This document shows positions 11,266 to 24,239 of a DNA stretch of 64,000 nucleotides, piece after piece (position 1 is the stretch's first letter; the number at the start of each line of letters is the position of its first letter). The position numbers and the translations under genes are program-made. The DNA is from Azolla caroliniana. Taxonomy: Eukaryota > Polypodiophyta. Below the pieces are notes generated by a model, which saw only the letters and a program-made list of their open reading frames with translations, searched no databases and was not told the DNA's origin. Where the stretch lies: assembly GCA_043228905.1 (NCBI GenBank), contig JBHGNT010000003.1, positions 3,472,001 through 3,536,000 on the forward strand. The letters are read 5' to 3'.

Positions 11266-13562
11266 ATGATGGGTACCTTGCCTGATCTTGATGATGATAA
11301 TGACAAACCTCCAAATGGTCTTATTGTCATCACCAACAAAGAAGAAGCTTCTTATAAAACAGAGCAACTCAGAGTGCAGGTATTTATTTATGATTTATTT
11401 TGCATTTCCTTCTTTTCCTCTTGATACTCTGCTCTGCCATTTTCTTTGCCCTGTTTTATTCTTTCATAGTCCTCTGTTATTATTCTTCAAGTTTTCTCAA
11501 AGTTTTGACTTTGATTTTGTGCATAATCTTTTGATTTGTGTTTTGCTATTCTGTGTATTAGATAATAAAGGATTGGGGATTTGTAGGTTCAGAGTTAATG
11601 TTAATGCTATGCGTGTATTCATATTAGGGTTAGGATTTTACAGTTATTCATATACATATTCATACTGGAGTTAGGGTTTGGACATTATGCATATACATAT
11701 ACATATGGAGTTAGGGTTTTAAAGTTATTCATGTACATATTCATACTGGGTTTAGGCTTTATGGTTTAAAGGTTTGGGCATTAGGTATAGAGTTGAATGT
11801 TTAGGGTTTGGGATTTTAGAGTTTAGGGTTTAAGATTTAATGTATGGTATGTAAAATATATGGCATACATGCATGAATGGTATGTATGAATGATATGCAT
11901 GGCTATAATGTTGTGCTCTCTGTGCATGATGATTGGTGATAATGATAAGGCACACATGCATGAATGGTATGTATGAATGATATGTATGGCATAATGTTGT
12001 GCTTTCTGTGCATGATGATGGTGATGATGATAATGATGGACCATATATCTTAGGTAGTGGAGGAGCTAAAGAAGCTGGCTGGAATTGCTGTGCCAATTAC
12101 TGCCATGAACCTTGTGGTCTATGTCCGAGCCATGGTGTCCGTGCTATGCTTGGGCTGGCTAGGTGGCCTTGAACTCGCGGGCGGAGCCCTTTCAATAGGC
12201 TTCACTAACATAACTGGATACTCTGTTCTCTTTGGCCTTGCCTCTGGCATGGACCCTATATGTGGCCAAGCTTTTGGTGCTCAAAATTGGCCTCTAATTG
12301 GCCTAAGTCTTCAAAGGACCATCTTAATCCTCCTGTCCTCGACCATCCCGATCAGTGTTTTATGGCTAAACCTTGAGAGGATTTTGCTCGCACTCGGGCA
12401 AGACCCCAGCATTACCACGGTAGCGAGTGTTTATTGCCTCTACTCCATGCCAGACCTCTTGATCAACTCATTCTCGCAGCCTCTCCGAGTCTACATGCGG
12501 TCACAAGGCATCACAGCCCCAATGATGTGGTGCTCTGCTCTCGCAGTTTTGCTACATATCCCGTTGAATATACTACTCGTGTTTGTGATGAAGCTCGGGG
12601 TCCCCGGGGTAGCCATGGCAGCATGTTGGACGAATCTCAACATGTTGTTGTTTTTGGTCGGCTATTTGAAGTACTCTGGGGCATATAAGAGGACATGGAA
12701 AGGATGGCCAACTAAAGATGTATTCCGCGAATGGTGGCCATTGTTGAAGCTAGCCATTCCGAGTTGTTGCGCTATATGCTTAGAATGGTGGTGGTATGAG
12801 ATACTCACCATGCTCGCGGGGTATTTGGAGAACCCAAGAGAGGCGGTAGCAAGCACAGCCATATTAATACAAACAACCTCACTTATGTACACGATTCCTT
12901 TAGGCTTGAGCTCCTCGGTCTCGACACGGGTCGGGAATGAGTTGGGTAGGGGATCGGGAGAAGGGGCACGGCGTGCGGCCATTGTGGCTTTAGCTGTGTC
13001 CGGTCTAGTGGGAATCGGACATTTCGGGTGGGCCTCGGCATTGAGAAACACATGGGGCAGACTTTTCACGAGAGAGCAAAGTGTGTTACAGCTTACTGCT
13101 TCGGTCATGCCTTTGATAGGGCTTTGCGAGCTCGGGAACTGTCCTCAGACTACTGGGTGTGGAGTCTTGAGGGGAAGTGCTAGGCCGTCGAGCGCGGCCC
13201 GGATCAATTTGGGCTCTTTTTACTTGGTGGGTACGCCCGTGGCCGTATTCTTGGCCTTTCAAACCTCTCTAGGCTTTGCAGGCCTTTGGTTTGGGCTCTT
13301 GGCCGCACAAGTTGCGTGTGCCACATCCATACTCTATGTTGTTTTCTCTACCGATTGGTCTGCCGAGACGCATAATGCCCGGGAATTAAACCAAGCCTCG
13401 ATGGACCAACAACCGAAACTCGAACTCTCCACCAGTCATCTTCCGCCACATCATGCCCTTTTGCCAATATCTGATCTCCATCTCGATCTTGATCACGACC
13501 ATAACCACGATAACAATCTCGATGATGAAGAGAAAGTTGCTCTCATTGGTTCAACACCCTAA
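11266..13562 (+). CDS. MATE efflux transporter (DETOXIFICATION family)
   Basis: A proton- or cation-coupled exporter of organic compounds in a cellular membrane; cargo cannot be told from sequence. Exon 1 (11266-11379) encodes 38 residues ending GTGCAG|GTATTT; exon 2 (12054-13562) begins after ATCTTAG, in phase, giving 540 residues, near the normal plant size of about 500. Visible family motifs are CGQAFGA at about 108-114 and RVGNELG at about 330-336, among repeated hydrophobic segments. The layout most resembles the plant DTX48-51 branch. The C-terminal tail is hydrophilic with a His/Asp-rich run (DHDHNHDNN) before the stop. The start chosen is the first of two adjacent Met codons in the upstream exon; the second is equally possible. 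The N-terminal cytosolic exon is separate from the membrane domain. Confidence 0.93.
11865..12029. repeat. Tandem duplication in the MATE intron
   Basis: Two copies of an about 83-bp unit built on ATGCATGAATGGTATGTATG and ATAATGTTGTGCT lie just before the exon 2 acceptor. The same intron (11620-11770) also has repeated TTAGGGTTT and CATATACATATTCATACTGG pieces. Confidence 0.8.
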
Positions 13563-16500
13563 ACCTAACCCTTCCCCCACCCCAACTCAGATCCCTCCTA
13601 CCTTCCTCCGATGTTGGTGTGAACATTATTAGGAGACACACATTGGAACTGTCTCCCGAAACCTCGCCACTTTTTTGTTTTGGGCTTTCGACAATCTTAA
13701 TCTTATATTTTCAGCTACTCGGGACGTTTTCTTTTAATTGGATTTTGGGGGTTTCATCTCCTACACACTTTTCTACTTCGTATCCGGAAACTGGGGCGAT
13801 CTTTTTGTTAATGCGATTTTTGTAAAAGCCCTCATCACAACATTTTGGATGCCAATAATCTTCTCTGGTTCATTGTGTTGGTTGAATCGGTGGAATTCAT
13901 TCATCAGACTTTTGGTCCGGTCACAAGATTTTGTCCCCAGCATTTTTTTTTTGCATTTGTTATTTAGGGTTCAGTCAAAACCTAGAACTCCCCTTGCTTT
14001 CATTTTGTTCAAACATTTGGTGAATACCACATAAATTTTGTTAGGAAATTCCAACTTTGGTACACTTTTTTGTTTGAGCATGCAGTCTTCCACTCAATGC
14101 CATCCGATATTTTCATTGTAACCCTACTATAGTGAATGTTGTTCCATATCCCCTCTCATTCAATTCTTCTCTTTGATCAACATCACCTGATTGAGACCCC
14201 TCTCATTCATAATTTTATTAACATCTTTAATCATTTGGTGTCTTCATGCCCACCCTCTTCTTTTCCTTTCAGCATTTGGCATGAACTGCTTATGGTATGA
14301 AGAACACCATACGTCTTTCAGGTACTTATTGGTGATTCACATTTGTGTATAAATACATGCATTCTTAACACTTGCCTTTTTGTATATATGCTTCTTTAGG
14401 GTAAAAAGCATTCGATTTCTTCAAAGTTTTGTATCTTTTTGCTACATGCAATCAAATTTAAATGTCCTTTATGCCGCAATTGCCATTTGATTCCAACAAC
14501 ATTGTGTATTTCTTCCACATCCCTTGTGTTGGAAATGTATCATATATTGGCGATTGCATTCAATTTTACTTTATAAGCATATATTATTTGACCATAGTGT
14601 CAATTTAGTTGGAAATGAGTATGCTGAAACCCTCACAACATGATAAAAGTATGTTAAATCATGTTGATATTATGATATAGATACATTCATTCATCTTGCA
14701 ATTGGGTTTCTTTGTTGGAAAAATAATGATATTTCTCCTTACTCTCACAAAGGCCTACTTTTATTCATCTTGATTCCTCATCTTGATTAGTTTATCTTGA
14801 TCTACTTTTCGCTATTGCTCGACATTGATCACCTTGATGTCATTAAAATTGTAGCCATTAAATTTCACTTTACTTTTCAAATGTTTCTTCCTCCCTCCCT
14901 ATCTATTTGTCACACATACAAATGCATATAAAAAAATGCTTTCTCAATTTTAATTTAAGCTAACATGCATTGAGTGACATCCACTAAATTGTTGAACACA
15001 CTTTTCCTTAATGCGTCTTGTGTCATTAGTAGCCTCTCTTTTTGAAAGCTTATGCGACAACTAGATTCATTATCCCCAATAAGTGTTCCTTTTCGACATC
15101 GTCAAAACCTTGCCTTTGATCCTCTAGAAGTTTGGATACCCAAGAAATGTCCTAGTAAGGTCATGATCATTTCATTTTTGGTGTATTTATCGATATCTCT
15201 CTAGAAGTTTGGATACCCAGGAAATGTCCTAACATGATCATCATTAGTGGTTTTTCATGCCATGCATGATAAGCTGATAGTTTATTGTGATGTGTGAACA
15301 AAATTTTCTGAAGTTGATATTATCATCGTAAGAAGTGTTTATTCTATTGAATGAGATAAATACGATGTTCTTTCATCCATCAAAGTTCGTAATGGTCTTC
15401 AATGTCACATTGGATTCATTTTGTAAGTCCTTTAGAACCATAAAAAATACCTTCCTATGATTAGTTTTTGGTTACATCAACATGGTTTTAATGATCAACA
15501 CCACATCTTTTCAAATGATTCTTGTTATATTTTCCCTCCTCACATCACATAATTAAGATGCACGATTCTTCACACTTTTAGATTAATTAAGAAAACAAAT
15601 GTAGCATTATGACAAAATGCAAAAAGAAAAGAAAGGCATTCTAATAAATTTCTCTATATTTTGAAAATATTATGAGATTCAATAATCTTAAGACAATATA
15701 TAAATGACACTCACAACATGCCACTTGGATAAATAATAAAGTGCACCAATTGTTCGTCTTATATTCGTAAATAATCTTTACTGGTCCTCTAGAATGCCTA
15801 ATTGCTTTATGGGCTATAACAAATCAATCATGTTTGCGACAATTGTAGGTTCAAATGAAACCTTGAATAATTAGCGCAATGAATAAATAAAACAGAATGC
15901 TTACATATTCTTGATTGCGCTGTAAGGAATGTCTTTGAACATAATAGTCTCTAGGTAAGGTGTCATCAATACACTTGTATCTAGATATTATCGACAATAT
16001 ACCCATGGCTTTTTCCATAACATCAAAACTACCCCTGTCTAATAGTAGACAGACTAAAGGATATCTTTTGTTAAACCTAAACCTTACAAAGTGGAAAAGC
16101 CAAAGACGAATCATGTCAAGCTATGCAATTGGGCTTTTTTAAACAACTGAAAGCCACATGCCTAGACAATAGTGCAACCAAATTAGACCTATTGTTTATG
16201 GATGTTGTGTGAGATTGGAAGTTTTCATTATAAATGATTTCCCAATAAACCCACGTGTTCAATGCATTGTTGATTGGGGAATATGCCTCTCTAGGGAGAA
16301 TAGATCATAAGAAGTGATTAAACAATAATTTGATTAATCACAACCTTTTTGCATAAATGAATTTGAACCTTTTAATTTTTCTTTACACGAGACCAATTTT
16401 AGGGTTGAGAGGTGCAAGTAAATCTCTTCTTACAATAAACAAGATTTAGAAATCATGATGGTGATTGAAGTACTTTACCTCTTATTAGAAAATGCACTGC

Positions 16501-17264
16501 ATAGAACAATTATTGCAATTAGAAAGGAGAAATTGATCCTACTTAATCATAGGCCAAATCTTGAACAAGTATATATGATCAAGTCAAAGGAGATATCTAC
16601 ATAAATGCCACAAACTTCTACTTATGTTTTCTTAGCTAGAAGTTACAACAAAGGTAATTTGTTTGTCTTTTGAGTTACCATGGGGTTGTTGAACTAGACT
16701 AGGGAAAATCTCCCCCATAGAACCCATCGGTGCCGTCATGGTGGTCATTGGAGGTACTAGTGCTTTTAAGCTTTTAGGTGCATGAGTTACTTCAAAGAAA
16801 GAAATTGCGTCAACTTATTTTAAGGGTTACTTCACAAAAGTATATGCCATGCATAAGCATGGGGGACAAATATGAAATAGACAAATTAAATTTTTGTGTC
16901 ATGTTTACATAATTATTTATTACGGTCAAACATACATGGGTGAGCTTTTCTCTCGTGCATTTTGTACTTTAGAGTCAACCACATTTTATAGAATGTGACA
17001 TTCACATTGCTCAACCACATATTATAGAATGCGTCTCCTCGTGTATCCACATGACTCTACCTCATTGAAGACTTCCATGCTTCTAAAAAATGTAGCATAA
17101 CGAAAATATGTGTTTTTTGTTGAGGAAAATTGAATGAAAATTTGGGGTCCAATCCATTCTCGTCATGTTGTACACCAAAGAGCTTATTATTCCAAATATT
17201 TCACAAGAAGACATAATTGGTCGGAGTGCTCTTTAAAACATATTGCATTTTCTTCTTTTTTTTC
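13563..17264. other. 3' flank of MATE and long intergenic stretch
   Basis: The first few hundred bases are probably the MATE 3' UTR. After that the DNA is AT-rich with no supported gene. A direct repeat TCTAGAAGTTTGGATACCCA occurs at about 15124 and 15200. ORFs at 13619, 13738, 15851 (minus) and 15960 lack family motifs. Confidence 0.5.
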
Positions 17265-17940
17265 TTTTTTTTTTTCCATAAAAATATCCTCCATTGGTAT
17301 TAAATAAAGTGGCCAAAGGCAATATTCAACAAAACAGTCTAGTATTACAAAAATTCAACATAATTAACTAATAAACTATCGAACACTCGTGCAGCCAATA
17401 GTGGGCTCTTGAGACTACATTCCAAACCAAAAGTTCATCAACGAATTCTTAAGACCTATCCCGCATTCCACATTTCACATACATAGTGATATTTAGTTTT
17501 TCCCTCCAATATGTCCTTCTTCAGAATGTCATCATAAATCTCTGTTCCTTTATTGATGGCTGTCCTGGTAATATAGGCCTTGAAGATACAACTGTATGTG
17601 ATGTCATCCAATACGCATTGTGCAACTGGTCGAAGAAATCAAGAGTGTCTTCATTGTAGCCATGTTGGAAGCAATCTTTGATGATCATGAATCTATCATG
17701 ATATTTTTGGCCTGTATGTTATCATCAAGATTCACTTCTTCAATATGCCCGGCATTGCCACCACTCTCAATCTTCAAATCGGTAAGCAGGTCAATATTCA
17801 TATTTGACATCTTAAACTGAATGCTTTCAACCGTAGTTTCACTACCCAAAAGAGCTCTGTTCTCTTTATCATTTGACACCTTATCCACAGAAACATTATT
17901 TACCTTTCTAGAAGCGTTCTCTTTAAATTGTTTTACCATA
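17265..17940 (-). pseudogene. PPR-gene relic with a short poly(A)-tailed end
   Basis: On the minus strand a fragment such as DDITYSCIFKAYITRTAINK followed by GTEIYDD fits the pattern of plant PPR L/S motifs, with frameshifts (about 17370-17640). Upstream on the same strand an 84-codon acidic ORF (17685-17939) is not recognised. The end nearest 17265 carries CACTTTATTTAATACCAATG, then GGAGGATATTTTTATGG and an A-rich tail, also present at 20797-20890. No intact gene remains. Confidence 0.5.
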
Positions 17941-19110
17941 TGTGGTTGCTGTTGCTGAACTTGATACTTTGACTTTCTCTCTTGAAGAACCCCTCATGAT
18001 TGCTTCAGCCCCCACACCGTCGTCACTCATCCTTTCAACATACTATTATGCTTCAATCCACACCACCATATGTGGCTGATGTTGCTGAACTTGATACTCC
18101 TGATAAAAATGTACCAAAAAAACGAAGTAAATGTAGAGTATTTCCTCACCCCTCATGATTGCTTCAGCCCCCACACCGTCGTCACTCATGTTGTCATCAT
18201 ACTATTATGCTTCAATCCACACCACCATCTGTGGCTGATGTTGCTGAACTTGATACTCCTGATAAAAATGTACCAAAAAAACAAAGTAAATGTAGAGTAT
18301 TTCCTCACCCCTCATGATTGCTTCAGCCCCCACACCGCCGTCACTCATCCTGTCATCATACTATTATGCTTCAATCCACACCACCATCTGTGGCTGCTGT
18401 TGCTGAACTTGATACTCTTGATAAAAATGCACCAGAAAAACGAAGTAAATCTAGAGTATTTCTTCACCCCTCATGATTGCTTCAGCCCCCACACCGTCGT
18501 CACTCATCCTTTCAACATACTATTATGCTTCAATCCACACCACCATATGTGGCTGATGTTGCTGAACTTGATACTCCTGATAAAAATGTACCAAAAAAAC
18601 GAAGTAAATGTAGAGTATTTCCTCACCCCTCATGATTGCTTCAGCCCCCACACCGTCGTCACTCATGTTGTCATCATACTATTATGCTTCAATCCACACC
18701 ACCATCTGTGGCTGATGTTGCTGAACTTGATACTCCTGATAAAAATGTACCAAAAAAACAAAGTAAATGTAGAGTATTTCCTCACCCCTCATGATTGCTT
18801 CAGCCCCCACACCGTCGTCACTCATCCTATCATCATACTATTATGCTTCAATCCACACCACCATCTGTGGCTGCTGTTGCTGAACTTGATACTCTTGATA
18901 AAAATGCACCAGAAAAACGAAGTAAATCTAGAGTATTTCTTCACCCCTCATGATTGCTTCAGCCCCCACACCGTTGTCACTTATCCTGTCATCATACTAT
19001 TATGCTTCAATCCACAACACCATCTGTGGCTGCTGTTGCTGAACTTGATACTCCTGATAAAAATGCACCAAAAAAACGAAGTAAATCTAGAATATTTCCT
19101 GAACATATTG
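17941..19110. repeat. 159-bp tandem array with 477-bp higher-order period
   Basis: Units begin around TGTGGCTGATGTTGCTGAAC; successive starts at 18071 and 18230 give a 159-bp period. Units 1, 2 and 3 differ, and units 4, 5 and 6 repeat those variants in order (unit 4 starts at 18548, 477 bp after unit 1). A partial unit lies at 17941 and the array ends in a seventh unit. Because 159 is divisible by 3, a 356-codon ORF stays open at 18070-19140; its Leu/His-rich 53-residue repeats look like a by-product. Another frame reads VAELDTPDKNAPKKRSK but has a stop in most units. Confidence 0.92.
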
Positions 19111-19140
19111 CATTTTCTATGTCACACAACATTAAAATAA

Positions 19141-19884
19141 CATTGCTTTGAGCTCGAACTTCAAAAGACTTTACTAGTGGTCGCGCACAAGAGGGTAATG
19201 TCAAGTAACTTAAAATGTGAATACAATTGACAATGGGTTGAGAGTGGACAAGTAATATACATAGATATGAAAGAAGTGCATATGATTCAACTAGTGGGTG
19301 AGGACATGAATTCTAGGGGAAACCTCCAAAATATTTCTCAAGTTTCCATTTATTTCTCCAAAACTTTGAAGGCCAACCTCTTGAAAGAGCAAATATATGC
19401 CTAAAAAACAATGTGTCATTTGAGGAATATATGGCTAGTTCATCCCTTTCAATATGTCTATTTTGAGGATTAACCAAGGGTGCATGAAGAATAACAAGAA
19501 TGCTAGGGCATTCATAGAAATAAAGAAAATTCTACATTAAATAGACACAAAAGGGTTAAGAAACGGGAAACCTAGTATAAAGAGGTACATACAAGAGATA
19601 CCCATTCAAGAACCAATTATGAACTTTGAATTATATCATTGATTTCAAAACTAAAAATGTCATTTAAAAGGATTGCTATTCAACAATTCAACATTATTGA
19701 TGTTACTCTTCTCGTTTGAAATTTCTAAAATAATAATTTACATATTCTTTGAGGCATAAGACATCGTTGATAACATCTTAATTGTGTACGGTGTGAAAAC
19801 AAGCAAGGACATGTCATGTTCTTTAACTATTAAATATGCCTACAACTTAATCGTAGGAATTTCTATAGTGTTATAGTTATCATT
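19141..19884. other. Intergenic, no gene seen
   Basis: AT-rich sequence between two tandem arrays. Nothing recognisable on either strand. Confidence 0.5.
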
Positions 19885-20340
19885 AGAGTGCCAAAGTCTA
19901 CAAGATTCTTAAATTCTCGACAAAGAGCCCGACACATATGTACATGTTTATACTTATCCTCTCAGTAAAATTGTAGATTTTGCTTTTAGAAACTCGATAG
20001 TTAAGGAGATGAATCATTTCTTTTTGTTCTTTGAGAGCATATTTTTAGTATGAGCTTGATTGAGTCTTGTTAGAATCTCTTTCAAATAGAAATTTGAGAT
20101 GTAGAAACTCGACAATGCGGAAGTGTAGAAAATGCTTAAATTCTCTAGGAAGAGCTCGACACCTATGTTATGTTCGTGCTTATCCTCTAGGTAAAATCGT
20201 AGATTTTGCTTTTAGAAACTCGACAATGCCAAAGTGTAGAAAATTCTTAAATTCTATACCAAGAGCTCGACACCTATGTTATTGTTCATACTTATCCTCT
20301 AGGTACAATTGTAGATTTCACTTTTAGAAACTCGACAGTG
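19885..20340. repeat. Three to four diverged repeats, about 112 bp
   Basis: Blocks with AAACTCGACAATG, AAGTGTAGAAAATTCTTAAA, GAGCTCGACACCTATGTTAT and CTTATCCTCTAGGTA recur at about 19885, 20105 and 20216. Short ORFs in this stretch derive from the repeat. Confidence 0.75.
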
Positions 20341-20796
20341 AAGGAGATGAACCATTTACTTTATCTCTTTCATAGACATTAGAGATTTTTGTGAACTAAA
20401 AGTTGAGAATTGGAAATATTTTTTGCATATTGTTTATGTTTTGGTTAACTGTTCTATCAAGGCTTGCTCAAGGTCCAAAATACCTTGATTTGTCAATGCA
20501 AATTAATACCATGTTGTTCAATACCCTTCCCATTTTTGGGGCTTGAACTGTGATTCAAATTTTTACTATTTATGCCTTGTTTTCTAATATGATTTATGGT
20601 CTTAATTTGACCAAATTTTAGAGTATAGTTTTGTAATTTAGAACCATTCTTTGTTTTTCATTCAGCTCTATCATAATTTCATGCTTCCTCACTTGACTAA
20701 GAATCTACACTTCCTAACATTTCCTTTTTGGAGGCAACACTAAATTATTATGAACTCTTAAGTTCTGAAAATTGAATTTGTAAAGCCAAATCTTTA
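20341..20796. other. Intergenic, no gene seen
   Basis: AT-rich DNA with no recognisable coding or structural feature before the PPR relic. Confidence 0.45.
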
Positions 20797-23060
20797 GAAG
20801 GGAAATGTTTTTTTTTTCATAAAAATATCCTCCATTGGTATTGAAATTAAAGTGGCGAGAGACAATATACAAAATAGTTCACTACTACAATGAATATTGC
20901 ATATCTTGTTACCTTTTTCTATATCTCTTGAGCTACTACAAGCCTTCAAGATCCATATGAAGGTGATAATGTCTAGGGAAAGGCCCTCATTTTGCATCTA
21001 CTTAGTATACCCAACAATGAGCACATTCCAAGAAACAATATTTCGATCATGAGGCCCTTTCAACACTTTCTCTGCTTTTGCAAGCATCCCACATTTGACA
21101 TACATATCTACCAAAGTGGTACCAGTACAATATCCCCCTCTAGTAACTGCATACTCATGATTCTGTCATGAATTTGCTCTCCCTTGTGCATTGTTTCTGT
21201 GCTTCTACAATCCTTCAATGTACAAATGAAAATGACTGCATTTGGAGAAAGCCCCTCACTTTGCATATGTTCAAAACCGTATAATACTTCATAACGTTGC
21301 CCTTGTTGGCCATATCCTACTAGTAGTGCATTCCAAGAGACGAAATTTTGGGTAGGAAGCTCTTCAAGAACTTCGTGTGCCCTTAGCAGGCACACCACAT
21401 TTGGCCTACATATCAATTAAAGCAATCCCCAACATAACGTCTTTGTCGTGCAAGCCTCTACACACAACCTCCTCATGAATTTGTTTGCCCTTATCTAACA
21501 CCCTTATGTTGCTACATGCCTTCAAACTGCAAATGAATGTCATAGTATTTGGGGCAATGCCATCATTCTGAATCCGTTTAAAATAGTCCAATACTTTGTG
21601 GCCTTGATCTTGTTTAGCATACCCACCAATAAGTGCATTATAAGAGACTATATCTTGAATAGGAAGCTCTTGAAGCACTTTTTGAGATTTTACAAACTCT
21701 CCACATTTGGCATACATATTCACTAAGGTATTTCCATGCATAAAATCATTTTTCAGCAACCTTGAGCTGAGAATCATATTATGCATTTGTTTACCCTTGA
21801 ATAGAGCTCCTATGTTTCTACAAGCCTTTAAACTGCAAAAAGAATGAGATCACATCATGAGAAAGCCCCTCACTTTGCATACGTTCTTAACACTTCAGTG
21901 CTTCAAGATATTGCCCTTGTTGGTTTTACCTTGAAATTAATGCAGACCAAGAGACTATATATCGGGCGAGAAGCCTTTCGAGCACTTCGTGAGCCTTGAT
22001 GAGTACACCACATTCCACATACATGTCAATCAAAGCATTTCCAATCACCACATTCTTCTCAGTAGACCCTTGCTAATAAATTTATTGTGGATTAGTTTTC
22101 CTTTCTGTATATCTCCTATGTTGCAACTTGCCACAAACTCTCAAGATGCCAATAAGGGTTAGTATACTTGGAGAGAGGCCTTCGCTTTGCATAAGTTCCA
22201 ACCAGTTCAATGCTTCATGGCATAGCCCCGTCCAACATACCCTGCGATTAGTGAACTCCATGAAATATCATCACAAATAGGAAGCTCTTCAAAAATATTT
22301 TGTGCTTTTCCATGCTTAGCACATTTTCTAAACATATCGATCAAATAATTTCCAAGCTTGATATTCTTCCTTAATTAGCTCTTACTCACAATTTCATTTT
22401 GAAATTGATTTTTCATATCTACCATACCTTCTATGCTGCTGCAAGATTTGAAGATGCAAATCAAAGTCAGTGCATTTGGAGAGAGACCCTCTTTTTGCAT
22501 TATTGCAAAGCAATTGAACACTTCATATTGTTTTTTTGGTTAGCATATCCTACAATTACAACATTCCACGAAGCCATATCTTGGTTAGGAAGCTATAGTA
22601 GCAATTTCTGTACTTCTTACCACATTTTGCATACATCCATACTAAACTACTTCCAAGATGGGTATTCTTTGCTAGAAAACCTCTTTATAGAATATGAGCA
22701 TGGACCTTGATACCTTCAAGGTCTTTCTTCTTGCCACATGCCTTGAGATTGAATAAAATCTCAGTTATTTCTTTTTGGGTCTCACATTACATGCCATGAA
22801 AAACTAACATTATGAAACTATCCTTTTTCTTGCCAAAACTACTCTATTATGTAATGGAAGTCTTTTGAACACATTGAGTGCCTCTTGATCTTGCATAAGC
22901 TGAACCTAATTCAAGGCTTCTTTATCTTGGCCATTCTCTACATATCCTCTAATGAGTGAGGTCCAAAGCACCACATTTGAAAGCCTAAGCTTATGAAAAC
23001 CTCTTGTGCTTTTGCAAGGAAACCACATTTGGCATATATATAGTATGGAATACAAAAAGA
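20797..23060 (-). pseudogene. PLS-type PPR pseudogene
   Basis: PPR proteins bind organellar RNA. Here repeated motifs are readable in several frames: NTLVNMYAKCGEF, IVSYNALIGGYAKQDQGHKV, IAPNTMTFICSLKAC (21406-21786), FVSWNALLVGYGQQGQRYEV and LSPNAVIFICTLKDC (21108-21416), and LDIITFIWILKACSSS (about 20890-20990). Further decayed units continue to about 23060 (for example near 21850, 21960, 22190, 22450 and 22920). Stops and frameshifts break the gene throughout. The 3' end is replaced by the 70-bp segment with an A-rich tail seen at 17265. No C-terminal E or DYW domain is readable. Confidence 0.85.
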
Positions 23061-23064
23061 AGAT

Positions 23065-23430
23065 AAATTGTTGATCGAAATCAATTCCCCCAAGCAGAAG
23101 TGATGCTAACCTTATTCTCCTTCCTTAATTCACCTCCACTCCTAACAAATAGAAGAGGCTCTCACTCTATGTCACTCAAAATAAGAGATTGAATGAAGAA
23201 AAACTAAGGACACCAAGAGTGACGTGTAGCTAATGTGATCCCACCTTCAAGATAATTGAAATCAACTCCCCCAAGCAAGAACCAATGCTAACCCTATTCC
23301 CCGTCCCTAATTCTTCTCCTCTCCTAACCAACAGAAAAGGCTCTCACGCTATGGCACTTAAATATGAGATTGAATGGAGAACAAATAAGGACACTGTGAA
23401 TAACATACAACTAATATGATCAAACCTGCA
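23065..23430. repeat. Direct duplication, about 185 bp
   Basis: Two adjacent copies share GAAATCAA(T/C)TCCCCCAAGC, GCTAACC(T/C)TATTC, AGGCTCTCAC and GAGATTGAATG in the same order. No coding function seen. Confidence 0.7.
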
Positions 23431-23649
23431 ATTAAGAAGGAAGGAGGAAGTATGTTACATCCCAACTCAAGATTGAAATAAGGAAAGAGAGATCTCTCAA
23501 ACTCGAAATTTGGTTTCATTAAAAATGCCACATTATTAAACCTCCCTGTCACTCCATAGAAATGCTTCCTCCTCCCATAACATCATCCTTCTCCAACAAA
23601 AAATAGAAGTATTATTCCACTTTCAACGTACACAAAGTTGTTGCATCTG

Positions 23650-24165
23650 GGGAAGCCATTCTTATGGGGAAAATCTTTTTGCTTTGTGTTTGTGACAAAG
23701 ATGGATGATGTTAAAGGATGTTGAAGCAGTTCTAGGGAGTGACAAGGAGGCTAGATTATGTTTCAATGACTTTTCAAAGTTGGGGAGTGGTTTTTTCAGT
23801 TTTCTGGGGAGGATGAGTGGAGACAAATTGTCAAAAGGTATTGTATTAGGATGTATACATTTGGTACCAGGCCTTATGTATTGCTATTTATAAGTTGGTT
23901 AAATGCGGAAAATAAAAGACTATCTCAAGATGTAGCTACTTTGTGTACATTGAAAGTGGAAATTACAAGAGTGGTTTGGCTTTGCTTGGGGAAGCCATCC
24001 TTATGAGAAAATCTTTTTATTATGGGGCAGAGATGGATGATGTTAAAGGATGTTGAAGCACTTCTAGGGAGTGACAAGGAGGATAGATTATGTTTCATTT
24101 ACTTTCCAAATTTGGGGAGTGGTTTTCTCTTTTTTCTGGGGAGGATGAGTGGAGACAATTTTAGG
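23650..24165. repeat. Direct repeat pair, about 180 bp
   Basis: The segment at about 23650-23832 (GGGGAAGCCATTCTTATG through GGATGAGTGGAGACAA) recurs at about 23981-24160 with small changes. It lies between the two PPR relics and codes for nothing recognisable. Confidence 0.8.
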
Positions 24166-24239
24166 TGTAGCTAACTATGAGCAGGTTGAAGAAGGATGGT
24201 GTTTCACAATGCAACTTCTTTGTGTGGAGACAAAGTAAT

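Noticed and set aside
11007-11339. His/Thr-rich ORF upstream of the MATE gene
   Set aside because: Encoded by (TG)n/(TATG)n microsatellite.
18071-19110. CRISPR array
   Set aside because: Units are contiguous with no spacers and the host is a eukaryote.
18070-19140. 356-codon ORF with 53-residue Leu/His-rich repeats
   Set aside because: It exists because the 159-bp satellite unit is divisible by three; no domain, no start context, and biased composition.
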